A DNA stretch of 64,000 nt from Tethya wilhelma (Eukaryota; Porifera; Demospongiae; Tethyida; Tethyidae). The notes beneath the pieces were generated by a model. The model was not told the DNA's origin, ran no database searches, and saw only the letters and a list, made by a program, of their open reading frames with translations. Location of the stretch: assembly GCA_964030475.1 (NCBI GenBank), contig CAXIPT010000014.1, positions 851,675-915,674 on the forward strand, read 5' to 3'. Shown here in pieces: positions 45,355 through 56,689 of this stretch. The translations under genes were made by a program, and so were the position numbers. Each line of letters starts with the position of its first letter. Positions within the stretch are counted from its first letter, which is position 1.

Positions 45355-45799
45355 ATACTCTGTGTTATACACTAAAGCTCAGACACAATTAAGGGACAAT
45401 TATCACAAGACAGTGGTGCTTACAGACTGATGAAATAACAGAATAGGGAGAACAATTTGCCACATTTGATCTTGCAACAGTTGAATATACATGTTCTTGG
45501 GGCAGGATCTGCTAAAAAATATACCTAAAACATTCTCAGTGTAGTTAATGCTGCCTCAGTTTTTTAAGTGACACCAGCTTCATCCATGTTGAATATTCAT
45601 TGCTTTGTTCAAAACGCTCAATTTTGCACATATGTAGCTGCAAATTTTCCTCAAAAATTAAAAAAATCTCACGATTGGCATGCACCAGATGTTCAGGCAT
45701 TAGAGAGCTGTTGGGTGGTGTATAAAGTTAGTCGTGGACGCCTTGATCTAAACTCATCAAACCATGCTCTCCCAGCAGCACCATCTGTGAATGGATGAC

Positions 45800-46582
45800 T
45801 CCTACTAGCATCAACAATCTTGTACGCAACTACCATGATGTCGGTTCTTAGCCCATATCTGCCATTTTGAGGCTATATAGCTAGTTCATTTTCTCCATGA
45901 GTAGTCAAAACAGTTGGTAGCACACAATAACATTCTACCTTTTCAGTTACTCTTGGGTCTCATATGGTAGATGAACCACGCACACCCATTCCACCACTTT
46001 GATTCAAAGATCACCTTAGCAAAATTTTAATTTATGCAAGTAATATCCAAACGTATGGGGTGTTCAGGTTTTTTTGGGTAAATCCTTGATATCACAAAAG
46101 ATGTCAGGGACATTAGGTACTCATCTTAAGCTAAATATCTTTACTTGCCACACTATTCCCACTTCTGACACACATCAGTACATTAATATGAGTTGACCTC
46201 GTGCCAGGTCAAAGATTGCCTAATGCTCATGCGCATTAGCCATAGCATATCGGTCTCATCGACCATCTTACCATTTGTGGGTCTTGTGCACTACATTTTG
46301 TTTTCTCAATCATCATGAACACTGAATTAGTTCCAATTTATACAGCACATGATGATCACAAGATACCAACAACAATAGTTCACAGTTGGTTGTTGCGCTT
46401 AATTTCTTGATACTGTGGGCAAAATATATGTATGGGCCCTAGTTTTATTGTAACTTAACAAAGATATATAACAACATAGTATCAGTTACCACACAAGTTA
46501 CTAAAGCAGGGTTGTATAGTAATGGAAGCGATGTAACTATCTCAGTAACTAAGTAATGTATGCAATCTGCTTTATTATATAA
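45800..46582. other. Non-coding
   Basis: No gene, tandem repeat or recognisable element seen. Confidence 0.4.
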
Positions 46583-47580
46583 CAAGTATAATAAAAATTT
46601 TATAAACATGAGAAGTGTAGGAATGGGCAGTGCGGTAAAAAGCAATGAAACAAGGCAAGTCTCTGAATTTCGGCACATGACTACTTCATTTTCATGAGTC
46701 AATTACAGCTTTGAATTCCATCATTCAATGATAATTATCAGCCATTTGGCTGATGAGTCAATGCAAGCAATCACTTGATTAATTTAGATGAAGTAACAAG
46801 CATGTAGAGTGTAGGTACACAGTAGCGTATGAGAGTTGAGTACAAAAAATGAAGTAGTCATGTGCCGAAATTCAGAGACTTTCCTTGTTTCATTGCTTTT
46901 TACTGCACTGCCCATTCCTACACTTCTCATTTTTATAAAATTTTTAGTATACTTGTGTATTCACTTTTTTAAACACTAAGGTGCTCAATTGCATGGAAAG
47001 AATCATACAGCAGAATACAGTCAGTCTCTACAACAGAAATGTGCATTTGATGCGCATGCGCATTATATGCATGCAACCACGTGTTCTATTGATGACCTTT
47101 GCCTACATAAAAGGCTAACTAAATTGACAACCTTTACCTATATTAAATAAAAAGTACAGTATTTTATATCGAGAGTTTCAAAGCTGCCTAGATTTTGTTT
47201 GCTGCCTTTTCGCCAGCAAACGAGTCGAAAAGGACGTACTCTGCATCAAATGAAGACCCACTATATGGTCAAAGTTGGCTCAATGCCTTTTGTTTGTCTG
47301 GAAATCGCGTTCAAGTAAGTCAGTTAGGAAGGAAGGAAGGAAGGAAGGGGAGAACAAAATTGCACTGTTGTGGCTTCTCGCCAGCGCTCTCACCAGAGTG
47401 CTCCAGAAACTTTCTGCCAGTTTTCTTGGTTAATACAGTAAGCAAACTGTCTGGGGGAGGCTATTAAATGCATTTGAAGGCTTAGCTTTCTATCCCTGAA
47501 AGTTTACAAGCATGAACATTTTGTATTGTGTCAATGGGACAGTCGGCCCATTCCTACTATACGTACTACCGTACGTATGA
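46583..47580 (-). mobile_element. Helitron-like foldback element, 998-bp copy
   Basis: Best complete example of the family at 3058. It runs from caagtataataaaaattt to ctaccgtacgtatga and is flanked by A on the left and T on the right with no target duplication. Foldback arms at 46583-46695 and 46850-46956. The NRF1-like palindrome (tgatgcgcatgcgcat) and CACGTG lie near 47048-47090. A GGAA microsatellite is at 47325-47349. Confidence 0.6.
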
Positions 47581-48450
47581 TATTTCATCAAAGAAAGCAG
47601 TTTTAGTTTGTTACCATACTGTGCACTCTGCATCCACACTTGACTTTGGCTGTGGCACTATATAGTGTTGATTGTGGTGTCACAGATGACTATGTAACGA
47701 AGCTGAGCTTCAGTTGTAATGTATGTTTTGAGGTATTGCAGACAACTATAAGAGATCTTTACCAATGAAGTGGTTAAATTAATCAGTTAAGTAGGAAGGT
47801 AAGGTATACTCTATCAATTGATAGAACAGATATTGTAATTAACCTTACTGCATGCAACCCATGAAATGGTTATTCTTTTGAGCTTCAGAACAGAGGTTGA
47901 AAACTGCATGCCCCCAGATGGATCTATGTATTAGTAAGTAGTTAAGAGAGGCTATCATCAAGTTTTTTTTTCAAAGAAACATCCTTTGAAGAGGAATGTT
48001 TCAAAAGATTTAAACATGCATACTCACATCAAGAGGTTGTAGTATGGGTGGAGAGACATACATTATTTGATCTAGCTTATAAGTTCAATTGAAATAATAA
48101 TGTGATGCATGCTCATTCTTGAATCAGAAGGATTAATTGGCATTGCAGGAGATATGCTCTACAAAAAATATTTTATTTTTCTGAATTTATCCACCATTGC
48201 AGAAAATAGTACATAAATCTGCTCCTTGTAATATTTTCTGGTACTTTCTTCTTTGTGGATAAACTAAACATGCCTGATGCAGAATCACATATGACAACAC
48301 AATGTGTCTCCACTTTTGTTGCTATAAACATTATGTTGGCCTAATTTTGTGTGTGACTTTCTGAGGTTGTTACTCCAGTCTCGTCTGAGTTGAAAATTTG
48401 CACAGGTTTAGAAAAGAAATTTTATTTCCCATATAAAGCACCAATATATT
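47581..48450. other. Non-coding
   Basis: No supported gene. Short coding-like traces near 48190-48300 could belong to the interrupted frame at 48451. Confidence 0.35.
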
Positions 48451-48765
48451 TTGTCTAATACCACTAATAACTCACACATATGTGATATTAGTGGTTATAT
48501 GGTCAAAATTGACTTTTTATTAGCTGGAGATTGGAAATTCCTTGTGGACTTGACTCCACTTTCTCAAATTATGCATGTAAATGATGCGCATTCCATTAAG
48601 ATGAACAGCATCTTAAACAATGATCAATGTGCAAACACTGCTGAGGATACAACTAAACTTCCAAAGCATTCTGCAAAGAAATTCAACTGCCACCTCTTTT
48701 GTGATATGGTACCCATGCATGCAAACAATGTGAATATCGATACTCATCATGTTGAGCCTTGTTGA
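48451..48765 (+). pseudogene. Interrupted open frame, DNA-element or host gene remnant
   Basis: 104-codon frame with VKIDFLLAGDWKFL, resembling a motif in lineage-expanded uncharacterised proteins of cnidarians and sponges. The BEL/Pao element inserted at 48749, so the last codons lie in its LTR. No clear continuation beyond 56690. Confidence 0.3.
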
Positions 48766-49135
48766 AACTAGAAACAAAACTATCTAGACAGGCTAGATCA
48801 GTTAACAGACTAGTAACCGCTTGAGCTACGCTGCAGCGCGAGACAGACTGCAACAACACAATTTAACTTTAATAGAGAAGAACGAGCATGTACAACAGCA
48901 AGCAAAAACTGACAAGACTGACAAGAAGTGTGAGAAAAACAATTCAAGATAAAGTGTGAAAGAGGCCCTAGCGGCGCTAACAGTGACAAAGAGAGGCTAC
49001 ATACAGATAACAGTAAGGCTGGACCTAACACATTAACACCAAAGAATTAATGAGATGATGCAATAATGATGTAGCTGTCCATACACACTAAAAATACAGC
49101 ACATTACATTAGAGTCTAAGTTTAGTAACCAAACA
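48750..49135 (-). repeat. 3' LTR of BEL/Pao element
   Basis: 386 bp, TG...CA ends in either orientation. Lacks the 10 bp (aaacaaacat region) present in the other LTR. Confidence 0.95.
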
Positions 49136-49266
49136 TATACCGCCGGCCAAGACCAAACGGTCTTCCAACATGAGAGAGAGTCAATTGAGTCAATTATCAG
49201 AGGGTGCCAACTTGGAAACCGGGCGGGTGTAGGTACCAGTACCAGTCTTGATAGTAGCAACACGAA

Positions 49267-50315
49267 TTAAACCATCACGGCCAGGGTGAACTGATCAACT
49301 ACTCGAGCGAGCGGCCACTTGGATGGTAGGATAGAATCTTCGTGCAGGACGACGAGATCACCAGTACTGATATTCCTGGAGGGATGGTGCCACTTTGTAA
49401 ACCGATTGAGATGCGTGACATATTCTCTGGACCAACGTTTCCAGAAGTGGAGAACCAAAGATTGACATAACTGCCAACAGCGAAGTAGAGACAAAGAGTC
49501 GGGATATGTGAAGGCGAGGTCTGGAAGAGATTGAAGCGAACGTCCAATGAGGAAGTGCCCAGGAGTGAGCGCTTCAATGCCATCTTCATCATCTGGAAGT
49601 GGAACTAAAGGTCTGCTGTTAAGACAGGCTTCAATTTGACTCAAAACAGTAGAGAACTCTTCGTAAGTGAGTTTCACGTTGCTGACAATCTTCTTGAGGT
49701 GTACCTTCATCGACTTGACTGCAGCTTCCCATAAACCACCAAAGTGAGGGGCATGTTGGGGAATAAACTTCCAGGCTATGTTGTGTTTGGAGAGAAAGTC
49801 AGAAACGGAATCTTGTGTCTTCTGAGTCTTCAGAAAGTCGAAAAGCTCTTTAAGCTCACGGGCAGCACCAACAAAGTTCGTACCGTGATCACTCCAAATG
49901 AGTGAAGGGAGACCACGACGAGAGATAAATCTTCGGAGTGAAGCAATAAAGGCATCTGAGGTCAGATCTGTCACTAGTTCTAGGTGAAGGAGAGGGAAAC
50001 AAACACACATATGTATGCCTTGACGATGGTTGGTCTTCGGACATATCCATACTTAATAAGCACAGGGCCAGCATAATCCACACCAACTTTGTCAAAAACG
50101 GAACCAGGAGTTACACGCTCAATGGGAAGTTGTCCCATCATCTGAGGTTGAGGTTTGGCAGAACAACGACGGCAAATGACACATTCTCGTACAATAGATC
50201 GAGTCACATTGCGACCACCAAAGATGTGATAACGTAGAGACAAGGAAGATGAAAGCAAAGTTGGACCAGCATGTAGCAGACGAAGATGTTCTGTACGGAC
50301 AATCACTCTCGTCAA
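49267..50315 (-). pseudogene. BEL/Pao integrase, frameshifted
   Basis: Frame 50315-49980 carries the zinc-binding part (HLRLLHAGP, CVICRRCS) and VDYAGPV with the first catalytic Asp. A frameshift near 49990-50010 separates it from frame 50010-49267 with WSDHGTNFVGA and PHFGGLWEAAVKS (second Asp and Glu) and LTPGHFLIGRS. The C-terminus stops early near 49270. A TAA after LRVGGR (about 50376) separates it from RNase H. Confidence 0.85.
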
Positions 50316-50375
50316 GGGATGTTTTCCATGGAGGATAACTGGGTGTCTTGATTCGTAAGAAGACTTCGAAAGCTG

Positions 50376-51584
50376 TTATCTACCTCCGACACGGAGCAGA
50401 TTAGACGAATCCAAGAAGGGATGCAATGAAAGTAAGGAAGTAGATCTTTCCAGTGGTTGTTGCTTGCTTAGAGTGAGAAGCTCGTCTTCAAAATGAGATG
50501 ACTGAATCACGTGAATCCAGTAGTTTTCAGCTTTCTGTAGTTCTTGAGGTGAGAGATGAGAAAGAGTACGTTCTTGTGGTTTCTTGCGACAGTTGTGCAC
50601 GAAACGAAGTATCCAAGCAGTGATACGTTTTAAGTGATTGAAGTTGGAGTAACGGTCAAATGCTACAACAGGTGAGGTTTGCGTGACGATGGCAAGAAGT
50701 GCTCTTTCTTCTTCTTTAGGTAGGTTACAGGGAGTCAGAGAAGGTTGTTGAGGCCAATCAACAGGTGATCGTTTGAGCCATTCCGGTCCATTCCACCAGA
50801 GAGTGTCGTGTAAGAGTTGTGAGGGAAACAGTCCCCTGGAAGCACAATCTGCAGGATTCTCCAATCCACTAACATGATACCATCTTTCAGGAGGAACGAG
50901 TTCCATAATGGTAGAAATGCGGTTTCCCACATATGTCTTGAAGCGTCTTGGATTTCCATCAAGCCAGTGGAGTACAATGGTGCTGTCTGTCCAGGCATAG
51001 ACATCCAAGAGAGAGATTTGAAGAACCTGTCGAACATGGTGAAGTAACTGAGCCAACAGGTGGGCACCACAGAGTTCGAGACGAGGGATTGTCAATCGTT
51101 TAATGGGAGCAACTTTAGTTTTCGAGGTCACGAGAGATATTTGTACTTCTCCATTATTGTCGACCAGGCGTAAGTAGACTACGGCGGCGTAAGCAATCTC
51201 TGAAGCATCGGAGAACCCATGAAGTTGAATGGAAGCTATAGTGGAGGACTTGTCAAAGTAGCAACGAGGGATGAGCTTTTGTGAGAGAAGGTGGAGCTCA
51301 AAGCGCCATTGTAACCATGAGTCGTAAATCGAGGATGGTACAGGATCATCCCAGTCAACTTTACTTTCCCAGAGTTGCTGTAGTAGGACCTTGACCTTTA
51401 TGATAGCAGGAGAGAACCATCCTAAGACGTCAAAGGTCTTAGCAATGTCAGACACAAGCATACGTTTTGTGATATTCTCTAGGAGAGGAAGTTCAGCAAT
51501 GGTGAGACAGAAGTGATCAGAATTGGAATTCCATTTGATTCCAAGGGTCTTGGTGTAACAATGATCAGATGAATCACTCAGCAA
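50376..51584 (-). pseudogene. BEL/Pao RT thumb and RNase H
   Basis: 402-codon frame that remains open to a TGA at about 51698. Shows GWFSPAIIKVKVLLQQLWE, the RNase H part HGFSDASEIAYAA, PRLELCGAH, YAWTDSTIVLHWL and NPADCASRG. Ends LRVGGR then TAA. Confidence 0.85.
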
Positions 51585-51698
51585 TTGAAGGGAAGTTGGG
51601 TCTTTGAGATCAGCAGTGAGATGTTGTAGTACCTCTTGTTCACTGGAGTTCCATTTGCGAAGCAGGAAACCACCCTTGTCGAAGAGATCTTGTAGCTG

Positions 51699-52235
51699 TC
51701 ACTGTAACATGATGGCATCAGGAATAGAGTCGGCTCCAGTGAGGCAGTCATCCACATAGAAGGATTTCTTGACTACTTCGAAGGCTTGAGGGTACTCAAC
51801 AGCATGGTCAATTGCATTCTGCTGTACTGACATGTTAGCAGCGAAGGACGAAGCTGAGACTCCAAAGGTGACTCTGGTCATTCGGTAGTCTCTGAGTGGC
51901 TCATCAGGATTCTTTCTCCATACAAATCTGTGTAGGTCACGATCTGAGGGTACCAATTCAATGGCACGATACATCTTGCTCACATCAGCTGTGAGAGCAA
52001 TGCGATGGAGTCTAAACCGAAGTAGAACATCTACAAGTGATGGGTGAATGGTTGGTCCGACCATCAAAGTGTCGTTCAGTGAGACACCAGTCGTTGACTT
52101 GGCAGAGGCGTCAAATACAACATGAAGCTTGGTGGTTGTACTTTGTTCCTTCCAGACAGCATGCATGGGCAGGTAGAATACTTGTGCCAATGGCTTCTGC
52201 ATATCAGCAACAGGGACGAGCTCCGCGTGTTGCAT
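51699..52235 (-). pseudogene. BEL/Pao reverse transcriptase, duplicate A
   Basis: 178-codon frame with KLHVVFDASAKS, ALTADVSKMYRAIEL and the polymerase active site FYVDDCLTGAD (YVDD). Followed by an in-frame TGA (CAG TGA CAG). Upstream part of RT is in a different frame. Confidence 0.85.
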
Positions 52236-52513
52236 CTCGAAGTACTCTTCGATGACATCTGAGAATTCTTCAAACTGGTTCCTTGAGTGAAGGGATCTCT
52301 CTAGTGATAAGAATCTGCGGACAGCTTGGGTCCGGGACTCTCCAATAGATTTTGTTTGAGGTTTTCGTGGAAGTGGGACGACAAACCTCCCGGTGTTAGA
52401 TCGGTGGTGATTGTCTTGAAAGTGTTTGACGACAGCTGTTTCTTCTGGAGAAAAGTTGGAGTGGTGCTCTCTTCAACTTCCCAGAATTTTAAGAAGGGTG
52501 TCATCAGCAGAAG

Positions 52514-53032
52514 TCACAGAGACATGATGAGATGTGACATTGCAGTAGGAGAGGTTGGAGATGCTGGAACCTCCTGCCAAAACCCATCCAAACTTGTTAA
52601 TGCTACAGGTACCAGGCGTAAGTAGACTACGGCGGCGTAAGCAATCTCTGAAGCATCGGAGAACCCATGAAGTTGAATGGAAGCTATAGTGGAGGACTTG
52701 TCAAAGTAGCAACGAGGGATGAGCTTTTGTGAGAGAAGGTGGAGCTCAAAGCGCCATTGTAACCATGAGTCGTAAATCGAGGATGGTACAGGATCATCCC
52801 AGTCAACTTTACTTTCCCAGAGTTGCTGTAGTAGGACCTTGACCTTTATGATAGCAGGAGAGAACCATCCTAAGACGTCAAAGGTCTTAGCAATGTCAGA
52901 CACAAGCATACGTTTTGTGATATTCTCTAGGAGAGGAAGTTCAGCAATGGTGAGACAGAAGTGATCAGAATTGGAATTCCATTTGATTCCAAGGGTCTTG
53001 GTGTAACAATGATCAGATGAATCACTCAGCAA
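52514..53032 (-). pseudogene. Chimeric RT/RNase H frame at duplication junction
   Basis: 172 codons: RT thumb and beginning of RNase H as in 51584-51163, then the sequence that normally follows protease, ending MSHLIMSL and TGA. It exists only because of the tandem duplication. Confidence 0.8.
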
Positions 53033-53146
53033 TTGAAGGGAAGTTGGGTCTTTGAGATCAGCAGTGAGATGTTGTAGTACCTCTTGTTCACTGGAGTTCC
53101 ATTTGCGAAGCAGGAAACCACCCTTGTCGAAGAGATCTTGTAGCTG

Positions 53147-53683
53147 TCACTGTAACATGATGGCATCAGGAATAGAGTCGGCTCCAGTGAGGCAGTCATC
53201 CACATAGAAGGATTTCTTGACTACTTCGAAGGCTTGAGGGTACTCAACAGCATGGTCAATTGCATTCTGCTGTACTGACATGTTAGCAGCGAAGGACGAA
53301 GCTGAGACTCCAAAGGTGACTCTGGTCATTCGGTAGTCTCTGAGTGGCTCATCAGGATTCTTTCTCCATACAAATCTGTGTAGGTCACGATCTGAGGGTA
53401 CCAATTCAATGGCACGATACATCTTGCTCACATCAGCTGTGAGAGCAATGCGATGGAGTCTAAACCGAAGTAGAACATCTACAAGTGATGGGTGAATGGT
53501 TGGTCCGACCATCAAAGTGTCGTTCAGTGAGACACCAGTCGTTGACTTGGCAGAGGCGTCAAATACAACATGAAGCTTGGTGGTTGTACTTTGTTCCTTC
53601 CAGACAGCATGCATGGGCAGGTAGAATACTTGTGCCAATGGCTTCTGCATATCAGCAACAGGGACGAGCTCCGCGTGTTGCAT
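53147..53683 (-). pseudogene. BEL/Pao reverse transcriptase, duplicate B
   Basis: Identical in translation to 51699-52235, with the same YVDD site and following TGA. Between it and gag-protease lie a TGA at 53962-53964 and a frameshift near 53900-53915. Confidence 0.85.
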
Positions 53684-53961
53684 CTCGAAGTACTCTTCGA
53701 TGACATCTGAGAATTCTTCAAACTGGTTCCTTGAGTGAAGGGATCTCTCTAGTGATAAGAATCTGCGGACAGCTTGGGTCCGGGACTCTCCAATAGATTT
53801 TGTTTGAGGTTTTCGTGGAAGTGGGACGACAAACCTCCCGGTGTTAGATCGGTGGTGATTGTCTTGAAAGTGTTTGACGACAGCTGTTTCTTCTGGAGAA
53901 AAGTTGGAGTGGTGCTCTCTTCAACTTCCCAGAATTTTAAGAAGGGTGTCATCAGCAGAAG

Positions 53962-56136
53962 TCACAGAGACATGATGAGATGTGACATTGCAGTAGGAGA
54001 GGTTGGAGATGCTGGAACCTCCTGCCAAAACCCATCCAAACTTGTTAATGCTACAGGAGATCCAGGTGGTCCGTTCCGCCGGCCCTGAAGCAACACGTTG
54101 GCATAGACATCTATTCCAAGTAGGACATCAATCTTTCCAGGATGACCAAAGTCAGGGTCAGCAAGCTGTAGGCCAGAAAGATGAGACCAGGTGGCGTTCG
54201 GATGAACAGGCTTGGAAGGTAGTTCACTGGTGACACATGGAATTGCCACAGCAGTAACTTGAATCCTCTGATCTGGTGAATTTATTGGCGATATGTCAAA
54301 GTTGACGACTGAGTGTAGGGGTGAATCATGAGAGAGACCAGCTATGCTACTGATCTTGATGTTTTGAGCAAACCTTGGTAAGCGTAGAGCTTGTGTCAAA
54401 CGTTCAGAGACGAATGAAGTTGAGGAGGCTGAATCGAGAAGTGCACGAGCTGTGACGGATTTGCCATCCGCAGAGTGGATGAGTATCTTACAAGTCATGA
54501 GGAGAGGGCTGGGTGAAGCAGGTTCAGTCACAGGATAAGACGAGGCAACAATGGAATGCACTGTGGATGCACTTGGAGATTCTTGTCCACTTTCCTTGGG
54601 ATCAATGTGGATGAGTGTGTGATGAGGTTTCTGGCACTTACGGCATTTGCTGAGGCTGGGGCATTGTTTACAGAAGTGACCGGATTTGAGACAATCCATG
54701 CAAAGACCATTCTCCTTGATCGTAGAGATCATCTTGTCGCGAGACATGGCTTTGAACTGAGTGCAGGCATATAGTGGATGCCTTTCCATTTTACATACAA
54801 TACAATTCGTGGGAGTAGATGTGGAAGAGACATTCGCAACGAAGGAAGTAGATTTGGTAGGATGACGCTTCTTAGCATTAGGATTCTCTGATTTGAAGCT
54901 TCTGCTTTGTTCCATTGAGGCTGACTCAGCTGCCTGAGCTCTGAGATTCAAGAACTCCATTATCTTGTCAAAGTGTGGGACGTCTGGGGAATCTTGGCTA
55001 GCTCTTTGCCACTCGAACATGGTTTCAGAGTCAAGTTTCATCTCAATGAGTGGGGTGATGAAGTGAGCAGATGGTTCTTTGCCCATCGCCTTGAGTGCAC
55101 GTAGATGTTGTTGCAATACATCGTGTAGACGGCGAAGTTCCTTGCCAGTATGATCCTTGAGACCGGGAGCTTCAACTATCTGGCGTACATGTGCTTGGTG
55201 GATTGGGCGGGGGCGGTCATATCGATCTCTCATACACTTTATGGCTTCATCGTACTGCTCACCAGAGCGAGATAGGCCTTCAATGACACTCCTAGCGGAG
55301 CCATCTTTCAAAGATTGGTGCAAGTAGACCAACTTTTGGGCTGGAGATAAATCAGAGCGGTCATGTATGGCAACACTGTACTGTTCCCAAAAGGTCAGCC
55401 AATGGAGGATATTACCATCGAAAGTCGGGGTGTCAAGCTTGGGAAGTTTGATTGCCTTTGCTTCAGGAGAAGGATCTGTGGTTGCTTTGTCAACCGGAGG
55501 TAATTTGATGGCCAACTTGAGGGTTAGACCCACGTCGAAGAACAACTTGTCTATGCTGACGACCGTCGAGCTGATAAGGTCATCGGACTCCTTGTGAGTG
55601 CAAGACGACAGAATGTGTTGTCGAGTATCAGACAATTCTTTCTTAAGCTCTGAGACTCGTTCTCGATATTGTTGAATCAAATGAGTTTCTTCTTTAGTTC
55701 CAGAGAGTTTGGTGAGTGCAGTAGCAATGACATTGAGTCGGTCTCGGATGTTAACCAGACTGCGTGAGGCTGCTTCATATGCGGCAGACTTGACATGTGA
55801 AGAGCTGTCCAAGACTAGCTTCTCCATACGTATGAACAAATCGGTGATATCAGAATCATGCTTGTCCAATTCTTCTTGCTCCTTAGTGAGGTTAGCTTCG
55901 AGCTCTTCGTCCTCGGGAATTGCATCGACGACTTTGTAATGATGCACCTTGAACTCGGACGCTAACGTTTCCAATTTTGTGGTCAACTTGTGGGCGCAGC
56001 TCAGGGTTGAGGGTTCATGAACCACCGTTTCAAGTTCGGAAAGTTGACTGGAGAGCTTGGTGATGGAGGCCTTTACAACGCCTCTTCTACGACGTAGAGT
56101 AGAAATAGTTATTGCTCGTTCTCCTTCATCGCCCAT
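53962..56136 (-). CDS. BEL/Pao gag and aspartic protease
   Basis: 724 codons from ATG at 56136. Residues 1-200: helical/coiled-coil gag N-terminus. About 225-390: DUF1759-type gag domain (IKLPKLDTPTFDG, WLTFWEQYSVAIHD). About 445-515: Cys/His zinc-knuckle region (CIVCKMERHPLYACTQF, GLCMDCLKSGHFCKQC, CRKCQKPHH). About 550-690: DUF1758 aspartic protease (RALLDSASSTSFVSERL, catalytic Asp in LLDSA). The frame ends MSHLIMSL then TGA followed by C (CTG TGA CTT), after which the RT linker continues in the same frame for a stretch. This is the longest undamaged ORF of the element. Confidence 0.9.
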   Translation of the reverse strand: MGDEGERAITISTLRRRRGVVKASITKLSSQLSELETVVHEPSTLSCAHKLTTKLETLASEFKVHHYKVVDAIPEDEELEANLTKEQEELDKHDSDITDLFIRMEKLVLDSSSHVKSAAYEAASRSLVNIRDRLNVIATALTKLSGTKEETHLIQQYRERVSELKKELSDTRQHILSSCTHKESDDLISSTVVSIDKLFFDVGLTLKLAIKLPPVDKATTDPSPEAKAIKLPKLDTPTFDGNILHWLTFWEQYSVAIHDRSDLSPAQKLVYLHQSLKDGSARSVIEGLSRSGEQYDEAIKCMRDRYDRPRPIHQAHVRQIVEAPGLKDHTGKELRRLHDVLQQHLRALKAMGKEPSAHFITPLIEMKLDSETMFEWQRASQDSPDVPHFDKIMEFLNLRAQAAESASMEQSRSFKSENPNAKKRHPTKSTSFVANVSSTSTPTNCIVCKMERHPLYACTQFKAMSRDKMISTIKENGLCMDCLKSGHFCKQCPSLSKCRKCQKPHHTLIHIDPKESGQESPSASTVHSIVASSYPVTEPASPSPLLMTCKILIHSADGKSVTARALLDSASSTSFVSERLTQALRLPRFAQNIKISSIAGLSHDSPLHSVVNFDISPINSPDQRIQVTAVAIPCVTSELPSKPVHPNATWSHLSGLQLADPDFGHPGKIDVLLGIDVYANVLLQGRRNGPPGSPVALTSLDGFWQEVPASPTSPTAMSHLIMSL

Positions 56137-56262
56137 TCTGAAGGAAATTGAAAATTGAGATCAAAAGTTCGAGTTGATAGTTCGTCGTACCAACAGGCGG
56201 CAGTGAGATTGGAGATGTAGTTTCAACGAAGACCAGTGTGACAGTTGCCGATACTTTGGGGT

Positions 56263-56280
56263 ATCCGGCTCGAGGGACCA
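56263..56280 (-). promoter_or_regulatory. Primer binding site, tRNA-Tyr-like
   Basis: The plus strand reads atccggctcgagggacca, which has the form of a tRNA 3' end (T-stem, acceptor, discriminator A, CCA) and resembles tRNA-Tyr (ccggctcgaaggacca type). It lies 8 bp inside the 5' LTR boundary at 56289, the expected place to prime minus-strand cDNA. Confidence 0.7.
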
Positions 56281-56288
56281 AAATTATA

Positions 56289-56684
56289 TGTTGAGCCTTG
56301 TTGAAACTAGAAACAAAACTATCTAGACAGGCTAGATCAGTTAACAGACTAGTAACCGCTTGAGCTATGCTGCAGCACGAGACAGACTGCAACAACACAA
56401 TTTAACTTTAATAGAGAAGAACGAGCATGTACAACAGCAAGCAAAAACTGACAAGACTGACAAGAAGTGTGAGAAAAACAATTCAAGATAAAGTGTGAAA
56501 GAGGCCCTAGCGGCGCTAACAGTGACAAAGAGAGGCTACATACAGATAACAGTAAGGCTGGACCTAACACATTAACACCAAAGAATTAATGAGATAAACA
56601 AACATGATGCAATAATGATGTAGCTGTCCATACACACTAAAAATACAGCACATTACATTAGAGTCTAAGTTTAGTAACCAAACA
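56289..56684 (-). repeat. 5' LTR of BEL/Pao element
   Basis: 396 bp. See the element entry for differences from the 3' LTR. Confidence 0.95.
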
Positions 56685-56689
56685 CATCA

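Larger units (their letters stand above)
51163..54058 (-). repeat. 1,448-bp tandem duplication inside pol
   Basis: Bases 51163-52610 and 52611-54058 repeat with an exact 1,448-bp offset. The encoded RT segments (178 codons each) and the overlapping small frames are identical, including shared stops. The junction at 52609-52611 fuses the RNase H frame (VVYLRLV) to the post-protease frame (PVALTSLDG) in frame. Confidence 0.9.
48750..56684 (-). mobile_element. BEL/Pao LTR retrotransposon with target duplication
   Basis: Left LTR 48750-49135 and right LTR 56289-56684, both tgttgagcc...aaaca, differ by a 10-bp indel (gagatgatg against gagataaacaaacatgatg) and about two substitutions. Host duplication catca lies at 48745-48749 and 56685-56689. 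Coding order on the minus strand: gag-protease, RT, RNase H, integrase. ggccggcggtata adjoins the 3' LTR, as in the 32.8-36.4 kb elements. The element sits inside the 48451-48765 frame. Confidence 0.95.

Noticed and set aside
56263..56280. tRNA-Tyr gene
   Set aside because: Only the 3' end of a tRNA is present, at the expected primer-binding position of the LTR element; no anticodon or D arm upstream.
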